DNA from: CAWDZK01 sp963726615
GTDB taxonomy: Bacteria > Actinomycetota > Actinomycetes > JACCUZ01
DNA length: 64,000 bases
Assembly (NCBI GenBank): GCA_963726615.1
Contig: CAVSCX010000011.1
Span: 620,001 to 684,000 of the forward strand
Direction: 5' to 3'
A program made the position numbers and the translations under genes. The notes beneath the pieces are model-generated. The model saw nothing but the letters and a program-made list of their open reading frames with translations. It ran no database searches and had not been told where the DNA came from. Shown in pieces: positions 32,423 to 40,645 of the stretch (positions are counted from its first letter, which is position 1; each line of letters opens with the position of its first letter).

Positions 32423-33333
32423 GCCGGGACCTCCTTGCTCGCGCCGGGGCTGCCCCCGCCGTCCTCGTTGTCAGTGCCCGGTGCGGGGCCCGACGGGTCA
32501 CGGCGACGGGCCTCCAGCTCGGCCGGCGTCTCCCGCCCGGGCCGCACCCGGGCGCTGACGACGATGTAGGCCACGGCGGCGACGAACACGAGCAGGCTGG
32601 TCCAGTCGTTGAGCCGCAGCCCCAGGATCTCGTGCGCCGGGTCGATCCGCAGCGCCTCGATCCAGCCGCGGCCCACGGTGTAGGCAGCGACGTAGAGCGC
32701 GAACGCCCGGCCGTGCCCGAGTCGGAACCGGCGGTCAGCCCAGATCACCAGCGCGGCGACGCCGAGGTTCCAGAGCAGCTCGTAGAGGAACGTCGGGTGG
32801 TAGGTCCCCTGGTCGACGTACCCCGCCGGCCGGTGGGCGACGTCGATGGCGACGGCCCACGGCAGGTCGGTCGGCCGCCCGAACAGCTCCTGGTTGAAGT
32901 AGTTGCCCAGGCGCCCCACCGCCTGCGCCAGCACGATGCCCGGCGCCAGGGCGTCGGCGAAGGCCGGCAGCGGGATGCCACGACGGCGGCAGCCGAACCA
33001 GGCACCCACGCCGCCGAGGGCGATGGCGCCCCAGATCCCGAGGCCGCCGTTCCAGATGTAGAGCGCCTGCACCGGGCTGCCGCCGGCGCCGAAGTAGGCG
33101 TCCGGCGAGGTGACGACGTGGTAGATGCGGCCGCCGACGATGCCGAACGGCACCATCCAGGTCGCGATCTCGGTGACGTCGCCGGCGCGGCCACCGCGGG
33201 CCCGCCACCGGCGCTCGCCGAGCCAGACCGCCAGCGCGATGCCCGCGATGATGCACAGCGCGTAGGCGCGCACCGGCACCGGACCGAGGTGCCAGACGCC
33301 CTCGGCCGGGCTGGGGAAGGAGAACGGTGTCAC
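32419..33333 (-). CDS. lgt: Prolipoprotein diacylglyceryl transferase
   Basis: Lgt transfers diacylglycerol from phosphatidylglycerol to the lipobox cysteine of prelipoproteins, the first step of lipoprotein maturation. The protein has seven hydrophobic segments and the family signature AVGRLGNYFNQELFGRPT, with the catalytic Arg and the Asn residues. YHPTFLYELLWNLGVA and the C-terminal GRGWIEALRIDPAH are also typical. Residues after about 265 are a polar tail. The GTG at 33333 lies 7 bases after the SCO gene stop and the VIT gene overlaps its end. The SCO lipoprotein next door is a likely client. Confidence 0.95.
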   Translation of the reverse strand: MTPFSFPSPAEGVWHLGPVPVRAYALCIIAGIALAVWLGERRWRARGGRAGDVTEIATWMVPFGIVGGRIYHVVTSPDAYFGAGGSPVQALYIWNGGLGIWGAIALGGVGAWFGCRRRGIPLPAFADALAPGIVLAQAVGRLGNYFNQELFGRPTDLPWAVAIDVAHRPAGYVDQGTYHPTFLYELLWNLGVAALVIWADRRFRLGHGRAFALYVAAYTVGRGWIEALRIDPAHEILGLRLNDWTSLLVFVAAVAYIVVSARVRPGRETPAELEARRRDPSGPAPGTDNEDGGGSPGASKEVPA

Positions 33334-33340
33334 GACGTCG

Positions 33341-33967
33341 TCACGCTAGCGCCGTCAGGCGGGCGAGGTCCGCGCGCAGGTCGCCGACGCTGGTGGTGTC
33401 CGACCACACCACCTTCGCCGCTCCGTCCAGGAACCCGGTCGTGTAGGTGCCGTGGTCGACCTCGTAGCTGCCACCGTGCGACCCGTCCGGTTTCTCGTAG
33501 CTGATGTAGAGCGCCTTGGCCGCTCTCGCGACGTCGTCCACCGGAGCGACGAGTCCCTCGAACCGAGCATCGAACCGGTCGAGGTACTCGCGGACCACCT
33601 CGGCGGTGTCGCGCCGGGGGTCGGTGCTGACGAACACCAGCCTGACGGTCTCGCGGACCTTCGGCGAGGCACCACGCAGGGCGGCGGCCGCGTTGGCGAG
33701 GACGACGTTGCAGATGTCGGGGCAGTGCGTGTAGCCGAAGAAGACCAGCGTGACCGGCGTGCGGTCCGCCGCTGCCAGCGTCGTTGCGCGCCCTGCGGTG
33801 TCGGTGAACGGGACGGCCGGCAGCGGGTAGCCGTCCCGGATCGGGGTGCCGTTCCAGCCCTTCGCCCCGTTGACCGTGACCCCCGCGTCCTGCTGGCCGC
33901 TGGTCGCGCAGCCGGCGAGCACTCCCAGGGCCATCACGGCCCCGACGACCGCGGTCAGTCGTCTCAC
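33341..33967 (-). CDS. SCO1/SenC family copper-binding lipoprotein
   Basis: The protein begins with a lipoprotein signal (MRRLTAVVGAVMALGVLAGC; lipobox LAGC, Cys at 20). The thioredoxin-like SCO domain carries the copper motif FFGYTHCPDICN (CxxxC) and, later, the ligand His in YEVDHGTYTTGFLD. SCO proteins deliver copper or reducing power to the CuA site of cytochrome c oxidase. The gene is embedded between trpA (4-base ATGA overlap) and lgt, so it is co-transcribed with Trp genes although its role is respiratory. Confidence 0.92.
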   Translation of the reverse strand: MRRLTAVVGAVMALGVLAGCATSGQQDAGVTVNGAKGWNGTPIRDGYPLPAVPFTDTAGRATTLAAADRTPVTLVFFGYTHCPDICNVVLANAAAALRGASPKVRETVRLVFVSTDPRRDTAEVVREYLDRFDARFEGLVAPVDDVARAAKALYISYEKPDGSHGGSYEVDHGTYTTGFLDGAAKVVWSDTTSVGDLRADLARLTALA

Positions 33968-34776
33968 TGCTGCCCCCGCACGCCGGCCGCCAGCTCGGCG
34001 GCCAGCTTCTCGACGGCGGCCACCCCGTCCTCGGGGGAGGCGGCGTCGAGCAGCGCCCGGACGAACGCCGAGCCGACGATGACCCCGTCTGCGAAGGCAG
34101 CGACCTGGGCCGCCTGGGCGCCGGTGGAGACGCCGAGCCCGACGCAGACCGGCAGGTCGGTCTGGGCGCGGACCCGCGCCACCAGTGCGCCCGCGGCGTC
34201 ACCGACGGTGGACCGGGTCCCGGTCACCCCCATCGTGGACGCGGCGTAGACGAAGCCGCGGCAGTGCTGCGCCGTCCAGCTGATCCGCTGATCGGTCGAG
34301 GACGGCGCGACGAGGAACACCCGGTCGAGCCCCGCTGCGTCGCTTGCCCCCAGCCAGTCCGAGGGTGCCCGCGCAGCCTCGTCCGGCGTGAGGTCCGGCG
34401 TGATGGTGCCCGCGCCGCCGGCGGCTGCCAGGGCGTCGGCGAACCGGGCGGCGCCGTACCGCTCGATCGGGTTCCAGTAGGTCATCACCAGGGTCGGCGC
34501 ACCGGTCGCGGACACGCCGCGCACCGTCTCGAGGACGTCGTCTGTCGTGGTCCCCCGCTCGAGGGCGACCTCGACGGCGCGCTGGATGGTGGGGCCGTCC
34601 ATCAGCGGGTCGGAGTACGGCAGGCCGACCTCGACCACGTCGACACCACCCCGGACCATCGCGGTCATCGCGTCGACCGAGCCGGGCACCGAGGGGTACC
34701 CGGCCGGCAGGTAGCCGACCAGAGCGGCCCGCCCGTCGGCCTTCGCGGCGGCCAGGACGTCTGAGAGTGCGCTCAT
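33964..34776 (-). CDS. trpA: Tryptophan synthase alpha chain
   Basis: TrpA splits indole-3-glycerol phosphate and channels indole to TrpB. Key lines are LVGYLPAGYPS, the catalytic Glu in VDVVEVGLPYSDPLMDGPTIQRA (with the catalytic Asp region further on), LVMTYWNPIERYGAARF, TPDLTPDEA, and the phosphate loop GVTGTR followed by VCVGLGVSTGAQA. ATG 34776 is 10 bases after the trpB stop. Its length of 270 residues is normal. Confidence 0.96.
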   Translation of the reverse strand: MSALSDVLAAAKADGRAALVGYLPAGYPSVPGSVDAMTAMVRGGVDVVEVGLPYSDPLMDGPTIQRAVEVALERGTTTDDVLETVRGVSATGAPTLVMTYWNPIERYGAARFADALAAAGGAGTITPDLTPDEAARAPSDWLGASDAAGLDRVFLVAPSSTDQRISWTAQHCRGFVYAASTMGVTGTRSTVGDAAGALVARVRAQTDLPVCVGLGVSTGAQAAQVAAFADGVIVGSAFVRALLDAASPEDGVAAVEKLAAELAAGVRGQQ

Positions 34777-34786
34777 CCGGGGCGAC

Positions 34787-36064
34787 CTACCAGCCCTGCC
34801 CGGCCGTGTCCTGCGGGTCCGAGTCCACGACCGAGGCGGCCGCCGCGACGATCTCGTCGTCGGTGACGACCTGGAACCAGCTGGCGGCGGTGTCGACGTC
34901 CTTGTCGCCACGGCCGGAGAGGTTCACCAGGACCGTGGCCTGCGGCCCGAGCTCCCGGCCGACCCGCATCGCACCGGCGAGCGCGTGGGCGCTCTCGATC
35001 GCCGGGATGATGCCCTCCGTCCGGCACAGCAGCGCGAACGCGTCCATCGCCTCGGCGTCGGTGACCGGTGCGTACGTCGCGCGGCCGGTGTCGTGCAGCC
35101 AGGCGTGCTGGGGGCCGACACCGGGGTAGTCCAGACCCGCGGAGACGGAGTGCGACGGCACGGTCTGGCCCATCTCGTCCTGCAGCACGTACGTGCGGGT
35201 GCCGTGCAGCACCCCCGGCGAGCCTCCGGCCATCCGGGCGGCGTGCCGGCCGCTGTCCACGCCCTCCCCGCCCGCCTCGAAGCCGTACAGCCGGACGTGG
35301 GGGTCGTCGAGGAACGCGGCGAAGATGCCCATCGCGTTCGACCCACCGCCGACGCAGGCGACAACCGCGTCGGGCAGCCGCCCGGTCAGCTCGGTCACCT
35401 GCCGGCGGGCCTCGTCGCCGATGATCCGCTGGAAGTCGCGAACCATGGCGGGGAACGGGTGCGGCCCGGTGACCGTGCCCAGGACGTAGTGCGTGTGGTC
35501 GACGTTGGTCACCCAGTCGCGCATCGCCTCGTTGATCGCGTCCTTGAGGGTTTGGCTGCCTGCGTCGACAGCGACGACCTCGGCACCGAGCAGCCGCATC
35601 CGCGCGACGTTGAGCGCCTGCCGGCGGGTGTCCTCCGAGCCCATGTAGACGACGCACTCGAGGCCGAGCAGCGCCGCCGCGGTCGCAGTGGCGACCCCGT
35701 GCTGGCCGGCTCCGGTCTCGGCGATCACCCGCCTCTTTCCCATGTTGCGGGCCAGCAGCGCCTGTCCGAGCACGTTGTTGATCTTGTGCGAGCCGGTGTG
35801 GTTGAGGTCCTCGCGCTTGAGCAGGACGCGCGCGCCACCGGCGTGCTCGGCGAACCGTCGGGCCTCGGTCACCGGGCTCGGCCGCCCGACGTAGGACGAC
35901 AGCAGCCCGGCGAGCTCGGCCTGGAACGCGTCGTCGTGGCGGGCCTTCTCGTAGGCCGCGGTGAGCTCGTCGAGGGCGGCGACCAGCGCCTCGGGGACGA
36001 ACCGCCCGCCGTAAGGGCCGAAGTGGCCGGTCTGGTCGGGGACGTCGGCGTGGCTGCCGGTCAT
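34787..36064 (-). CDS. trpB: Tryptophan synthase beta chain
   Basis: TrpB joins indole and serine with pyridoxal phosphate. The N-terminus reads GHFGPYGGRFVPEAL with the usual gap; the PLP lysine is in LNHTGSHKINNVLGQALLA, then ETGAGQHGVATATAAALLG, the GGGSNAMG phosphate cup, and late PAIESAHALA. The ATG 36064 gives 425 residues; a GTG at 36079 would overlap the trpC stop by four bases (GTGA) and add five residues, and it is a real alternative. It belongs to trpCBA. Confidence 0.96.
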   Translation of the reverse strand: MTGSHADVPDQTGHFGPYGGRFVPEALVAALDELTAAYEKARHDDAFQAELAGLLSSYVGRPSPVTEARRFAEHAGGARVLLKREDLNHTGSHKINNVLGQALLARNMGKRRVIAETGAGQHGVATATAAALLGLECVVYMGSEDTRRQALNVARMRLLGAEVVAVDAGSQTLKDAINEAMRDWVTNVDHTHYVLGTVTGPHPFPAMVRDFQRIIGDEARRQVTELTGRLPDAVVACVGGGSNAMGIFAAFLDDPHVRLYGFEAGGEGVDSGRHAARMAGGSPGVLHGTRTYVLQDEMGQTVPSHSVSAGLDYPGVGPQHAWLHDTGRATYAPVTDAEAMDAFALLCRTEGIIPAIESAHALAGAMRVGRELGPQATVLVNLSGRGDKDVDTAASWFQVVTDDEIVAAAASVVDSDPQDTAGQGW

Positions 36065-36075
36065 GGCCCGCTCGC

Positions 36076-36882
36076 TCACCTGTCGTGCTTCAGGGCCGGG
36101 TGGGCTCCGGCCGCGACGAGATCGGCCACGGCCGACCGGGGGTCGCCACCGGTCACCAGGGACTCGCCGACGAGCACGGCGTCGGCGCCCGCCCGTGCGT
36201 ACTCGATGACGTCGTGCGGTCCGCGGACGCCGGACTCGGCGATGCGGAGCACGCGGTCCGGGACGTGCGGGGCGACGCGGGCGAACACGGCCCGGTCGAC
36301 CTCCAGGGTGCGCAGGTCGCGGGCGTTGATGCCGATCACGTCGGTGCCGGCGTCGACCGCGCGGCGGACCTCCTCGACCGTGTGGCACTCGACCAGCGGC
36401 GTCAGCCCGAGGGACTTGGCCCGCTCGACCAGCGAGACGAGCGCGTTCTGGTCCAGGGCCGCGACGATGAGCAGCGCCAGGTCGGCCCCGTGGACCCGGG
36501 CCTCCCACAGCTGGTAGCTCGACACGATGAAGTCCTTGCGCAGGACGGGCACGTCCACCGCGCGGCGCACCGTCACCAGGTCCTCGAGGCTGCCGCCGAA
36601 CCGGCGCTGCTCGGTGAGCACGCTGATGACCACTGCCCCGCCGGCCTCGTAGTCGGCGGCGAGCGACGCGGGGTCGGCGATGGCCGCCAGGGCGCCCTTC
36701 GAGGGGCTGGAGCGCTTGACCTCGGCGATCACCGCGACGCCCTCGCCGCGGAGCAGCGGAAGGGGGTTGCGGCAGTCCGGCCGGCCCTCGGCCTTGGCCT
36801 TCAGCTCGTCGAGGCTCACCCGCGCCTGTCGCTCGGCCAGGTCGACGCGCACGTCGACCAAGATGTCGTCGAGCACGCTCAC
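36076..36882 (-). CDS. trpC: Indole-3-glycerol phosphate synthase
   Basis: A monofunctional TIM-barrel IGPS of 268 residues. It starts VSVLDDILVDVRVDL with GAGGGG upstream. Catalytic lines: EVKRSSPSKGAL (Lys and substrate loop), ISVLTEQRRFGGS, VPVLRKDFIVSSYQLWEARVHGADLALLIVA, TPLVECHTVEE, IGINARDLRTLEVD, and AESGVRG for the phosphate. It heads the trpCBA run. No TrpF is fused or adjacent, which agrees with PriA doing that step. Confidence 0.95.
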   Translation of the reverse strand: MSVLDDILVDVRVDLAERQARVSLDELKAKAEGRPDCRNPLPLLRGEGVAVIAEVKRSSPSKGALAAIADPASLAADYEAGGAVVISVLTEQRRFGGSLEDLVTVRRAVDVPVLRKDFIVSSYQLWEARVHGADLALLIVAALDQNALVSLVERAKSLGLTPLVECHTVEEVRRAVDAGTDVIGINARDLRTLEVDRAVFARVAPHVPDRVLRIAESGVRGPHDVIEYARAGADAVLVGESLVTGGDPRSAVADLVAAGAHPALKHDR

Positions 36883-36939
36883 GCGGTGGGTCCCCTCGCC
36901 TGACTCCGCAGCCGCGACCGCGACCGCCCAGCGCTTGCA

Positions 36940-36945
36940 AGGGTA
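36940..36945 (-). promoter_or_regulatory. Possible -10 element TACCCT of trpCBA
   Basis: TACCCT on the minus strand lies about 57 bases before the trpC GTG. A leader of about 50 bases with a GAGGGG site near its end would follow. I see no Trp-rich leader peptide. Confidence 0.3.
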
Positions 36946-36974
36946 ACTGGGCCCCGACGGCCGACCGACAAGCG

Positions 36975-36991
36975 CCCGACCGGCGGTCGGG
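36975..36991 (-). terminator. Hairpin abutting the DUF2752 stop codon
   Basis: CCCGACCG and CGGTCGGG pair perfectly around one base and directly follow the DUF2752 stop. It would separate this gene from trpC. Confidence 0.5.
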
Positions 36992-37423
36992 TCAGGGTGC
37001 CAGGGGGCTGCCGAACGGCAGGTTCCGCGCCACCGCGAAGGCGAGCACCACCACCGTCCCGGCGTACAACACCCAGGGCGGTGCGACCGAGCGGCGGGGC
37101 AGGCGCCGCCACTGCAGCGCCACCGCGCGCAGCCAGAGGGCCACCACAAGAACAGCGCCCAGCACGGTCAGGACGTTGCGGTCGAGGGCAGCGGCGATGT
37201 CCCCGTGCGCGAGTGAGTGCACGGCGCGCAGCGAGCCGCAACCCGGGCAGTACCAGCCGGTGAGGAACAGGAAGGGGCAGGTCGGGTAGTGGCCGGGCTG
37301 GCTCGGGTCGACGGTGCCCACCCAGGCCACCGCGGCCATGGCGCCTGCGGCGTAGCCGGCCAGCGGGCCCAGCGACCGGGCGCGCGACGTCTCCGGCCCG
37401 CGCGGTACGACGACCTGGGCCAC
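36992..37423 (-). CDS. DUF2752 family membrane protein
   Basis: A 143-residue protein with three hydrophobic segments and the DUF2752 core: PTCPFLFLTGWYCPGCGSLRAVHSLAHGDIAAAL. The family is marked by this CPxCGxTRxxxxLxxGD line. The paired Cys could bind metal or a lipid-linked partner, but the family has no known function. GTG start at 37423. It lies 8 bases from the CD225-domain gene, so the two are probably co-transcribed; such pairs are common in actinobacteria. Confidence 0.88.
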   Translation of the reverse strand: MAQVVVPRGPETSRARSLGPLAGYAAGAMAAVAWVGTVDPSQPGHYPTCPFLFLTGWYCPGCGSLRAVHSLAHGDIAAALDRNVLTVLGAVLVVALWLRAVALQWRRLPRRSVAPPWVLYAGTVVVLAFAVARNLPFGSPLAP

Positions 37424-37431
37424 GGCGACCG

Positions 37432-37848
37432 TCAGTTGTTTCCGGTCGCGATCACGACAGCGAGCCCGATGTAGATGACGGCGACGACAAGGCCCACGGC
37501 CGCCGACCAGATGGCGAACGTCTTGGCCTTGCGCGACGACTCCTGTGCGCCGGCGACGTCCCCGGCGGCGAACTTCCCGTTGACCTGCGCCGCGAAGACG
37601 ATCGACACGATCCCCAGCGGAAGGCAGCAGAACAGGGTCGACAGGATTGCCCAGACCAGGTGGTTCGGCGGCGGTGCGCCGACGGCGCCGTACTGCGGCT
37701 GCCCGTACTGCGGCTGCCCGTACTGCGGCTGGCCGTACTGCGGCTGGCCGGCGGGCGGCGCAGCCCAGGGCTCCGGCGGCTGGCCTGGCGCCGGCTCGCT
37801 CCAGCCCGGCCGGTCGGGGTCGGGCTGGTCACTGCCGGTGTCGCTCAC
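37432..37848 (-). CDS. CD225/dispanin domain membrane protein with GQPQY repeats
   Basis: The first ~60 residues are a Pro/Gln-rich cytoplasmic tail that includes four GQPQY repeats. The rest is a CD225/dispanin-like two-helix domain: PPNHLVWAILSTLFCCLPLGIVSIVFAAQVNGKFAAGDVAGAQESSRKAKTFAIWS and a final helix. The 'LFCCLPLGIVSIVFAAQV' half and the 'GD...A..SS.KAK' turn are diagnostic. The GTG at 37848 has GAGGGGG upstream. Dispanins act in membrane shaping; the bacterial role is unknown. It probably shares a transcript with the DUF2752 gene that follows. Confidence 0.87.
   Translation of the reverse strand: MSDTGSDQPDPDRPGWSEPAPGQPPEPWAAPPAGQPQYGQPQYGQPQYGQPQYGAVGAPPPNHLVWAILSTLFCCLPLGIVSIVFAAQVNGKFAAGDVAGAQESSRKAKTFAIWSAAVGLVVAVIYIGLAVVIATGNN
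37690..37749. repeat. Four tandem 15-bp repeats inside the CD225 gene
   Basis: The unit (GTACTGCGGCTGCCC, last two units with GGCC at the end) encodes G-Q-P-Q-Y on the minus strand. The near-identity of the units suggests recent slippage, so copy number may vary between strains. Confidence 0.9.
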
Positions 37849-37906
37849 ACACGCCCCCTCGACGAGGTCGGCCGGTCCGGCCCGTGAGCGCAGACCGTAC
37901 CGGAGA

Positions 37907-38146
37907 TCAGTGGGCCGGGCCGCCGTCGAACTCGGGGTCGCGGTCATCCTTGTAGGTGACGGCGCTACCCATGCCCATCATCGACATCACCTTGCCGGCG
38001 ACCGCGCCGAGCGCGACCACGGCCAGGCCGACGAAGAACAGCCACGGCAGCTCGAACGGCAGGGCCAGCCCGCTGATCAGGAAGCCGACGAACATGATGC
38101 CGACCGAGGTCCAGGCGGCCGGCGTGTTGCCGTGGCTGGCTGACAT
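37907..38146 (-). CDS. HGxxPAAW family small membrane protein
   Basis: This 79-residue protein has the family signature right at the start: SASHGNTPAAWTSV, then two transmembrane helices (IMFVGFLISGLALPF and LFFVGLAVVALGAVAGKVM) and an acidic tail. GGAGGA lies before the ATG. The family is restricted to actinobacteria and usually sits next to the TIGR02234 and Trp genes, as here. Function is unknown. Confidence 0.9.
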   Translation of the reverse strand: MSASHGNTPAAWTSVGIMFVGFLISGLALPFELPWLFFVGLAVVALGAVAGKVMSMMGMGSAVTYKDDRDPEFDGGPAH

Positions 38147-38210
38147 CGTTCCTCCGCGGGTGTCCGGGTGCACGGCCTGAGATTGTGTCAGCCCGATCAT
38201 GTCATCGAGG

Positions 38211-38714
38211 TCACGCGGTCGGGTCCTCGCCGCGGTCCAGCGCGTCCCAGGCGTCCCTGGGGGTGCCGGTCCGGCGGGCGGGCGGCGCGTCGTAGCGGCC
38301 GCGGGGTTGCGGCCACCGGGGGGCGCGCAGAACGACGAGCGCTGCCCCGAGGCCGACCAGCGCGGCACCGGTCAGCGGCGCCCAGCGCGCCGGTGTCACC
38401 CCCACGGCCACCAGCGCCGCCGCGACACCCAGCAGCACCAGCCCGAGCAGGACGCGGGTGCGGTTGCGGACCAGCAGGACGGCGCCGGCGCCGGCCAGGG
38501 CCACCAGGGCGAGTGCGGCCGGGCCGGCGGCGCGACCCGACCCCGGAGCGCTCGGCACCCCTGGGGTGCCGACGCTCGAGCGACCGCCGCCGAGCAGGGC
38601 CACCGCGCCCCCGAGCGCGACGAGGCCGACGGCCAGCGCCAGCCCGCGCCGAGACGGGACCGGCGGCCCGGTGTCCCGCGTCGGCTCCCCCGGTGCCGGT
38701 CCGGCGCCGGTCAC
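38211..38714 (-). CDS. TIGR02234 family membrane protein (Trp-operon associated)
   Basis: The 167-residue protein has four hydrophobic stretches and the family layout with a late RAPRWPQPRGRYD line just after the last helix. It begins at a GTG that overlaps the trpE stop (GTGA), so it depends on trpE translation. TIGR02234 is the Trp-biosynthesis-associated membrane protein family, found next to trpE in actinobacteria; its role, perhaps in Trp or anthranilate handling, is unproved. The C-terminal tail is polar, ending DALDRGEDPTA. Confidence 0.88.
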   Translation of the reverse strand: MTGAGPAPGEPTRDTGPPVPSRRGLALAVGLVALGGAVALLGGGRSSVGTPGVPSAPGSGRAAGPAALALVALAGAGAVLLVRNRTRVLLGLVLLGVAAALVAVGVTPARWAPLTGAALVGLGAALVVLRAPRWPQPRGRYDAPPARRTGTPRDAWDALDRGEDPTA

Positions 38715-40207
38715 GGCGCGCGCAGCGCCTGGGCCGCAGCGACGGCGCGCAGGACGGCCATGGCCTTGTTGCGGCACTCCTCGTCCTCGGCGGCCGGGTC
38801 CGAGTCGGCCACCACGCCGGCTCCGGCCTGGACGTAGGCGATCCCGTCCCGCAGGTAAGCCGTCCGGATCGCGATCGCGGTGTCGGCGTCACCGGCGAAG
38901 TCGAGGTAGCCGACGCAGCCGCCGTAGACCCCGCGGCGGGTCGGCTCGAGGGCCTCGATGAGCTCCATCGCCCGAGGCTTGGGTGCGCCCGAGAGGGTTC
39001 CGGCGGGGAAGCACGAGGTGAGCACGTCGAGCGCGGTGCGGCCCTCGGCCACCTCACCGACGACGGTGCTGACGATGTGCATCACGTGGCTGAACCGCTC
39101 GACCGACATGAAGTCGACGACCTCGACGCTGCCCGCCGAGCAGACCCGGCCCAGGTCGTTGCGGCCGAGATCGACAAGCATGAGGTGCTCGGCCCGCTCC
39201 TTGGGATCGGCGAGCAGGTCCGCGGCCAGCGCCACGTCCTCCTGCGGGGTGGCCCCGCGGGGGCGGGTGCCGGCGATGGGGTGCATCATCGCCCGGCCGT
39301 CGCTGACCTTGACCAGCGCTTCGGGGCTGGACCCGACGACGTCGAAGCCCTCGAAGCGCAGCAGGTACATGTACGGGCTGGGGTTGGTGGCCCGCAGCAT
39401 CCGGTACACGTCCAGCGGGTCCGCCGCGTTGGCCATCGAGAACCGCTGGCTGACGACGACCTGGAAGGCCTCCCCGGAGCGGATCTCCTCCTTCGCCCGC
39501 TCGACGGCTGCGCGGTAGTCGTCGGGGGTGCGGCTGCGGTCGTACTGCGGCTCGACCGGTGCGAACGCCGCCACAGTCGCGGCTGCGGCCGCGGCGAGCT
39601 CTGCGGTCATCCGGTCCAGCCGCTCGACGGCGTCCTGGTGCGCCCAGTCCACGCGGGCGTCGGTGTCGTCGTAGTTGATGGCGTTGGCGATGAGCAGCAC
39701 CGAGCCGTCGGCGTGGTCGAGGACCGCGAGGTCGGTGGCCAGCATCATCGCCAGCTCCGGCACGTGCAGGTCGTCCTCGGCGAGCTCGGGCAACCGTTCC
39801 AGCCGGCGGACGGCGTCGTACCCGACCACGCCGACCAGCCCGCCGGTCAGCGGCGGCAGGCCCGGCAGCCGCTCCGTGTGCAGCGCGGCCACGGTGGCCC
39901 GCAACGCCTCCAGCGGGTCGCCCCCGGTGGGCACGCCGACGGGCGGCTCCCCCAGCCAGTGCGCCTGGCCGCCGCGCTCGGTGAGCGTGGCGTGCGACCG
40001 GGCGCCCACGAACGAGTAGCGCGACCACACGCCGCCCAGCTCGGCCGACTCGAGCAGGAAGGTGCCCGGCCGGCCGGCGGCCAGCTTGCGGTAGACGCTC
40101 AGCGGTGTCTCGGCGTCGGCGAGCAGCCGCCGGGTCACGGGCACGACGCGACGGTCGCGCGCGAGCACCCGGAACGTCTCGAGGTCCGGCGCGTGGTCTG
40201 CGGGCAT
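38711..40207 (-). CDS. trpE: Anthranilate synthase component I
   Basis: TrpE turns chorismate into anthranilate with ammonia from TrpG, which is not in this window. The N-terminal part has the Trp-feedback site FLLESAELGGVWSRYSFVG. The catalytic C-terminal domain shows AVERAKEEIRSGEAFQVVVSQRF, GSSPEALVKV, PIAGTRPRG, ELIEALEPTRRGVYGGCVGYLDF and the late RTAYLRDGIAYVQAGAGVVADSDP. The ATG at 40207 is preferred to 40216 because CACAAT lies seven bases before it and overlaps the earlier codon. No leader peptide or attenuator could fit a leaderless mRNA. Confidence 0.96.
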   Translation of the reverse strand: MPADHAPDLETFRVLARDRRVVPVTRRLLADAETPLSVYRKLAAGRPGTFLLESAELGGVWSRYSFVGARSHATLTERGGQAHWLGEPPVGVPTGGDPLEALRATVAALHTERLPGLPPLTGGLVGVVGYDAVRRLERLPELAEDDLHVPELAMMLATDLAVLDHADGSVLLIANAINYDDTDARVDWAHQDAVERLDRMTAELAAAAAATVAAFAPVEPQYDRSRTPDDYRAAVERAKEEIRSGEAFQVVVSQRFSMANAADPLDVYRMLRATNPSPYMYLLRFEGFDVVGSSPEALVKVSDGRAMMHPIAGTRPRGATPQEDVALAADLLADPKERAEHLMLVDLGRNDLGRVCSAGSVEVVDFMSVERFSHVMHIVSTVVGEVAEGRTALDVLTSCFPAGTLSGAPKPRAMELIEALEPTRRGVYGGCVGYLDFAGDADTAIAIRTAYLRDGIAYVQAGAGVVADSDPAAEDEECRNKAMAVLRAVAAAQALRAP

Positions 40208-40214
40208 GCCGGCC

Positions 40215-40220
40215 ATTGTG
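40215..40220 (-). promoter_or_regulatory. -10 element CACAAT of trpE
   Basis: CACAAT on the minus strand is seven bases before the ATG at 40207. It differs from the consensus TATAAT at two positions and lies in the 44-base gap after hisI. Confidence 0.45.
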
Positions 40221-40251
40221 CTGGGTGCCCGGCCGGCCGGCCGGTGGGCGC

Positions 40252-40602
40252 TCAGGTGCCGAGCAGGAGGTCCGCGTCGAAGCAGGACCGAGCGCCGGTG
40301 TGGCAGGCCGCGCCGACCTGGTCGACGACGACGAGCAGCGCGTCGCCGTCGCAGTCCAAACGCACCTCGCGCACGTGCTGCTCGTGCCCGGAGGTGTCGC
40401 CCTTGCGCCAGTACTCGCCGCGGCTGCGGCTCCAGTACGTTGCCCGGCCGGTCGTCAGGGTGCGGTGCAGCGCCTCGTCGTCCATCCAGCCGACCATGAG
40501 CACCTCACCGGTGCCGTGCTGCTGGACGACGGCAGCGACCAGGCCCTGCGCGTCGCGCTTGAGCCTGCCGGCGACGTCGGGAGCGAGTGCAGAACCGGTC
40601 AC
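40252..40602 (-). CDS. hisI: Phosphoribosyl-AMP cyclohydrolase
   Basis: HisI opens the purine ring of PR-AMP, the third step of His synthesis. The 116-residue protein has VLMVGWMDDEALHRTLTTGRATYWSRSRGEYWRKGDTSGHEQHV, the Mg-binding DCDGDALLVVVDQ line, and the zinc cysteines in ACHTGARSCF. It is the monofunctional form without HisE. The GTG 40602 has GACGAT six bases before it. It lies away from the other his genes but next to trpE, as in many actinobacteria. Confidence 0.95.
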   Translation of the reverse strand: MTGSALAPDVAGRLKRDAQGLVAAVVQQHGTGEVLMVGWMDDEALHRTLTTGRATYWSRSRGEYWRKGDTSGHEQHVREVRLDCDGDALLVVVDQVGAACHTGARSCFDADLLLGT

Positions 40603-40608
40603 CCCGAC

Positions 40609-40614
40609 ATCGTC
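40609..40614 (-). promoter_or_regulatory. Possible -10 element GACGAT of hisI
   Basis: GACGAT on the minus strand, six bases before the GTG at 40602. It is a weak match, at A2 and T6 only. Confidence 0.3.
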
Positions 40615-40645
40615 GCAGCCCCGCCGCGGCGCTGCCGAGCGGGCG

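Noticed and set aside
36883..36939. Trp attenuator or leader peptide before trpC
   Set aside because: The short leader has no ORF rich in Trp codons and no alternating hairpins that I can draw.
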